Assembly: GCA_964536965.1 (NCBI GenBank)
Contig: CAZIAL010000049.1
Coordinates: 1 to 24,787 of the forward strand
DNA: 24,787 bases
Source: JACMQW01 sp964536965
GTDB taxonomy: Bacteria; Bdellovibrionota; UBA1018
Reading direction: 5' to 3'
In this document: in pieces, positions 21,964-24,787 of the stretch
Layout: each line of letters opens with the position of its first letter
Position numbering within the stretch: position 1 is the first letter of the stretch
Program-made: the position numbers and the translations under genes
The notes under the pieces: generated by a model
The model's database searches: none
The model's input: only the letters and a program-made list of their open reading frames with translations
Told to the model about the DNA's origin: nothing

Positions 21964-23466
21964 CTAGAATTTAACGGCGATCGAACCGACGGCGCCGAAG
22001 ACGGTACCCAGATCATTATCCGCGCCGCTCGCCGCATTTCCGAACTTGTAGAAATCGCCAGGAAAGAGGAAACCGGCGTCCAGCGCGAACGTCGTGTATT
22101 CGTCCCAGTTCAGAGCGATTCCGAAATCGATCTCACTCCCCAGGGACGTCCCTTGTTCTTTCACCGCGGCCGTCGTGCTGTAAGCGCGATTCCAGGTGTT
22201 AAAGAACTGCTGGCCGGCAACGGCGGACTCGTCGGCTTTCGCCGTCACGAAAGATCCGGAGAAGCGCCACTTATCGGTCGAGAACGAGGTGCCGAACATC
22301 AGGTAGTTCGCGTTCGTGATCGGGTTGTCGTAAATGGACTTCACGGCGTTGCCGTTGTTCGGATTGTTGTTTCCGGCGAAGTTCCCGAAATTGTAATTGA
22401 ACATCAGCAGGCCCAGCTTGTAGCTCGGGTGGAAATACACCATCGACCACTTGTCCGTCGTGCTGTTCGGATTGTTCGGCTGGCCCGGAACCTTCCCCGC
22501 CTTCACCGCGAAATCCCAGGCGTCGTTCGGACGGAATTTAAGCTCCGTTGCGAGCGCGAAAGCTTTGTAGGGAATACCGACGAGGTCGCCGTTAAAGATC
22601 GGCGCTTCGATTCCGAACTCGAACTTGCCCATCTTTTTCCGGCCGTAGATGTCCCAGATCGTGATGTTCATCCCGCCGACGGCGATGTTGTTGATCCCCA
22701 CGGATGCCGACTGCGCGCGCGCGATGCGGCGGATCAGATTCACGCCGCCTTCGAAATCTTCGTCCTTGTTGTCGTATTTCAGTCCAAACGTGTATTCCGA
22801 AAGGGTCGCGCCGCCGACCGGGTGGCCCGTCGTCGGCGTACAGGTGCCGCTGGTGCAGGTCCCGCCCGCCGCATTCCCGAAATCGTATTTGGTGTGCGCG
22901 GGAATGACGGTGAAATTTCCGAACTTTGAAATCATCTTAAAGGTATCACCGGTGGTCTGATACCGATCGAATACGCCATCGCCCGAATGGTGGATCAACC
23001 CGAGTCCCCAGTGATGGGGAGCGCGACCCACCTGAAAAGTACCGAGGTCCGTGAGAAACTCCGCCCAGAAACGCTGGGCCGAAATCGACGAGCCGCCGTT
23101 GAAGGTCGAGTTGTAGTAGCGCTGATCCTGACGATTCGTACCCGGATAGTCGACGCCGTAGAACCCGGTGACTGGATTTCCCAGCCACCATTCCGATTTG
23201 ATCGAGACGTTATCGTTCACGATCAGCTTCGGACGGAGCCGAAGAAAGAGCGTCTGGAATCGCGCATTCGTCGAGCCGGCCGGCGCGATTTCATATCCGC
23301 CGGTACCTGTCGCGGCGCCATTGTAGGCATCCGGCGCGTAACCGTTGATCATCGTCGCCTCGGCGCGAAACTGTCCGGACCAGTCGAGGTCCATCGCGAA
23401 GGCGTTGGCCGAAATCGCGAGCATGGACAAGCAAAACAACGCCTTCATTTTTAACGAGATTTTCAT
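21964..23466 (-). CDS. Porin-like outer-membrane beta-barrel protein
   Basis: A 500-residue predicted outer-membrane protein. The signal peptide is MKISLKMKALFCLSMLAISANAFA (about 24 residues), followed by repeated amphipathic, Gly/Asn/aromatic-rich strands (DLDWSGQFRAEA, LFLRLRPKLIV, VSIKSEWWLG and others) and a C-terminal phenylalanine (GSIAVKF), the usual barrel-assembly signal. Family is unassigned; substrate is unknown. The extracellular-type loops include a Cys-x4-Cys element (TCTSGTC). I chose the ATG at 23466 because GAGGAAA (23477-23471) lies 7 nt upstream; the longer reading frame start at 23526 would precede the predicted promoter. Expression appears strong from a TTGACG-N17-TACAAA promoter. 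It is divergent from the PBP gene. Confidence 0.9.
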   Translation of the reverse strand: MKISLKMKALFCLSMLAISANAFAMDLDWSGQFRAEATMINGYAPDAYNGAATGTGGYEIAPAGSTNARFQTLFLRLRPKLIVNDNVSIKSEWWLGNPVTGFYGVDYPGTNRQDQRYYNSTFNGGSSISAQRFWAEFLTDLGTFQVGRAPHHWGLGLIHHSGDGVFDRYQTTGDTFKMISKFGNFTVIPAHTKYDFGNAAGGTCTSGTCTPTTGHPVGGATLSEYTFGLKYDNKDEDFEGGVNLIRRIARAQSASVGINNIAVGGMNITIWDIYGRKKMGKFEFGIEAPIFNGDLVGIPYKAFALATELKFRPNDAWDFAVKAGKVPGQPNNPNSTTDKWSMVYFHPSYKLGLLMFNYNFGNFAGNNNPNNGNAVKSIYDNPITNANYLMFGTSFSTDKWRFSGSFVTAKADESAVAGQQFFNTWNRAYSTTAAVKEQGTSLGSEIDFGIALNWDEYTTFALDAGFLFPGDFYKFGNAASGADNDLGTVFGAVGSIAVKF

Positions 23467-23497
23467 CGGATTTCCTCTAAATCTAGGTAATGAAAGG

Positions 23498-23526
23498 TTT
23501 GTATAGAGTCGGTTTGAAACCGTCAA
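23498..23526 (-). promoter_or_regulatory. promoter of the porin-like gene with an embedded inverted repeat
   Basis: On the minus strand the -35 TTGACG (23526-23521) and -10 TACAAA (23503-23498) are separated by 17 bp, with 5/6 and 4/6 consensus matches. The spacer and one -35 edge contain a 13-bp perfect inverted repeat CGGTTTGAAACCG at 23510-23522 (6-bp arms, 1-nt centre). An operator in this position would block RNA polymerase or, for a MerR-type factor, remodel the spacer. Predicted transcription start is near 23491, leaving a leader of about 25 nt including the GAGGAAA ribosome site. Confidence 0.55.
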
Positions 23527-23539
23527 CCTTACAAGTCAC

Positions 23540-24787
23540 ATGGATTTTAAACGCACCAAGTCATCTCGATTCCGCGATTGGCTCGAAAAAAATCGCAAAG
23601 CTCTCTTCGTGCTCGCCGGAATCGCCGCCGTGCTGGTCGTTGCGTTCGGCGTCACCATCGCCGTCGCATTCCGTCAGCTCGAAGCGGCTTTCAATCTCGA
23701 AAATCAGTTCATCCCCACCCGGCTCTTCTCGGATGTGGAACGAATCGCCCCTTCGATCAGCCGAACGAAACTCCTCAAGCGATTCAAGGCGCTCGGCTAC
23801 ACTCCGACTTCGGTCGAAGGGGGCGGATTACAGATCACTCTCCATCCTTTCGACTATCCTTCCGACATCCTTCTTCCCGCGGACCATCCGACGCGGACCC
23901 TCGCCGACAAACCGGTTCGTTTCTTCTTCAGTACGGAAAAAAATCCGACCGTCACTCGAATTGAAAGCGCGAACGAAGACGGCTTCGAAGAAATTCCGGA
24001 AATATTCCTGGAACCGGAACTCATCGCGACGCTTTCGCGCTCGGATCCCGAAGGCAAACGCGAAATTCGCCGCCTGATGAAGTTCGAGGATATCCCGGCG
24101 CCGATTTGGCAAGCCATGATCTCGATCGAAGATCCCCGGTTCCTCGAGCACAGCGGCCTCGATCCGCGCGGGATCGCGCGCGCGCTGTGGGTGAATCTGA
24201 AAAGCGCCCGGCTGGCCCAGGGTGGTTCCACGATCACCGCCCAACTCGTGAAAAATCTCATGGCCCGGAGAACCCGAAATCTCCTCCTGAAGTTCAACGA
24301 GCTCTTCCTCTCGCTCCTGCTCGAGCTGAAGGTTTCCAAGGAAGCGATTCTCGAGCGTTATCTGAACGAAGTCTATCTCGGTCAGGTCGGCTCGTACGAA
24401 GTGCATGGAGTAGGCGAAGGCGCGCGCCTCTTCTACGGGAAAGACGTCACTGAACTGCATCTCGGCGAGATCGCCCTCATGGCGGGCCTCATTCGCGGCC
24501 CGGGATTCTACTCGCCCTATCGCCAACGCGAACGCGCGGTGGAGCGACAGAAGCTCGTGCTGAGAAAAATGGTCGAAGCGGGTTTCATCGCCGAAGCGGA
24601 GGCGACAGAAGCGGCCGCGCTGCCGCTCCGTTTCCGACCACCGGTGAGCGTCTCGAACAAGGCGCCCTATTTTACCGATTTCGTGAAAGCCGAGATGCTC
24701 CGGCAGCTGAAAGACCGGATTACGGAAACGGACATCGCCGCCGCGGGATTTCGAGTCTACACGACGCTCGACCCGGAGATCGCCGAA
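23540..24787 (+). CDS. Class A penicillin-binding protein (PBP1b-like), 3'-truncated by window edge
   Basis: The first 416 residues of a bifunctional murein synthase; no stop occurs before the window ends. A basic cytoplasmic N-terminus (MDFKRTKSSR) precedes one TM helix at about 20-43. Residues about 60-160 (TRLFSDVERIAPSISRTKLL, FKALGYT) resemble the region before the transglycosylase domain of PBP1b. The GT51 domain follows: SIEDPRFLEHSGLDPRG with catalytic E197, GGSTITAQLVKNL, KFNELFLSLLLELK, ILERYLNEVYLGQ and GEIALMAGLIRGP. The transpeptidase domain should start beyond FRVYTTLDPEI at the very end but is outside the window, so bifunctionality is assumed from the linker. No Shine-Dalgarno is apparent; the in-frame TAG at 23504-23506 limits the start to 23540. 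Confidence 0.93.
   Translation, partial: MDFKRTKSSRFRDWLEKNRKALFVLAGIAAVLVVAFGVTIAVAFRQLEAAFNLENQFIPTRLFSDVERIAPSISRTKLLKRFKALGYTPTSVEGGGLQITLHPFDYPSDILLPADHPTRTLADKPVRFFFSTEKNPTVTRIESANEDGFEEIPEIFLEPELIATLSRSDPEGKREIRRLMKFEDIPAPIWQAMISIEDPRFLEHSGLDPRGIARALWVNLKSARLAQGGSTITAQLVKNLMARRTRNLLLKFNELFLSLLLELKVSKEAILERYLNEVYLGQVGSYEVHGVGEGARLFYGKDVTELHLGEIALMAGLIRGPGFYSPYRQRERAVERQKLVLRKMVEAGFIAEAEATEAAALPLRFRPPVSVSNKAPYFTDFVKAEMLRQLKDRITETDIAAAGFRVYTTLDPEIAE

Overview
The window is a gene-dense stretch of chromosome (GC roughly 58-60% by eye) from a Gram-negative, diderm bacterium with KDO-containing LPS. This is shown by kdsA, kdsB, kdsC, outer-membrane lipoproteins, a beta-barrel porin-like protein and a class A penicillin-binding protein. 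A bactofilin, a receiver/coiled-coil protein beside a GGDEF protein, a FliL-like protein and secreted proteases together suggest Bdellovibrionota or a neighbouring delta-proteobacterial-type lineage. That placement is inference from gene content only. No phage, IS element, CRISPR array, tRNA or rRNA is visible. The window looks like stable chromosome rather than an island.

Layout. (1) 1-752: 3' part of an alpha/beta hydrolase gene (+). (2) 776-4245 (-): overlapping operon kdsC-proB-proA-proC, mixing LPS-sugar and proline synthesis, divergent from kdsA (4319-5218, +). (3) 5362-5889 (+): 3D-domain lipoprotein behind a clear sigma70-type promoter in a small AT-rich island. (4) 5892-8373 (-): kdsB-pyrG operon, which pairs CTP supply with CMP-KDO synthesis. 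(5) 8471-12852 (-): operon of a pseudo-receiver/coiled-coil protein, a REC-(GAF-like)-GGDEF diguanylate cyclase and a metallophosphoesterase. (6) 12931-14198 (+), head-to-head with the previous operon: a one-TM protein overlapping a bactofilin gene. (7) 14195-18005 (-): operon of an extended SDR, an M16 peptidase lipoprotein with HXXEH, and an M16-like partner without HXXEH. (8) 18045-19971 (+): PhnP-like metallo-hydrolase overlapping alanine dehydrogenase. (9) 20018-20599 (+): FliL-like protein. (10) 20744-21961 (+): lipoprotein with a metzincin-type zinc motif. (11) 21964-23466 (-): porin-like outer-membrane protein. (12) 23540-end (+): class A PBP, cut by the window edge.

How the genes fit together. 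Most of the window serves the envelope: KDO synthesis and activation (KdsA, KdsC, KdsB, with PyrG supplying CTP), peptidoglycan synthesis (PBP), envelope proteolysis (M16 pair, metzincin-like lipoprotein) and cell-shape or polarity functions (bactofilin pair). The most unusual part is 8471-14198. There a FrzS/AglZ-like architecture, a c-di-GMP synthase with an intact I-site and a bactofilin with a membrane partner lie back to back over a 78-bp divergent control region. I suggest this as a candidate polarity/cell-shape module. No intergenic gap exceeds 150 bp, no intrinsic terminator was seen, and three of the four tail-to-tail gene pairs have 2 bp or less between them.
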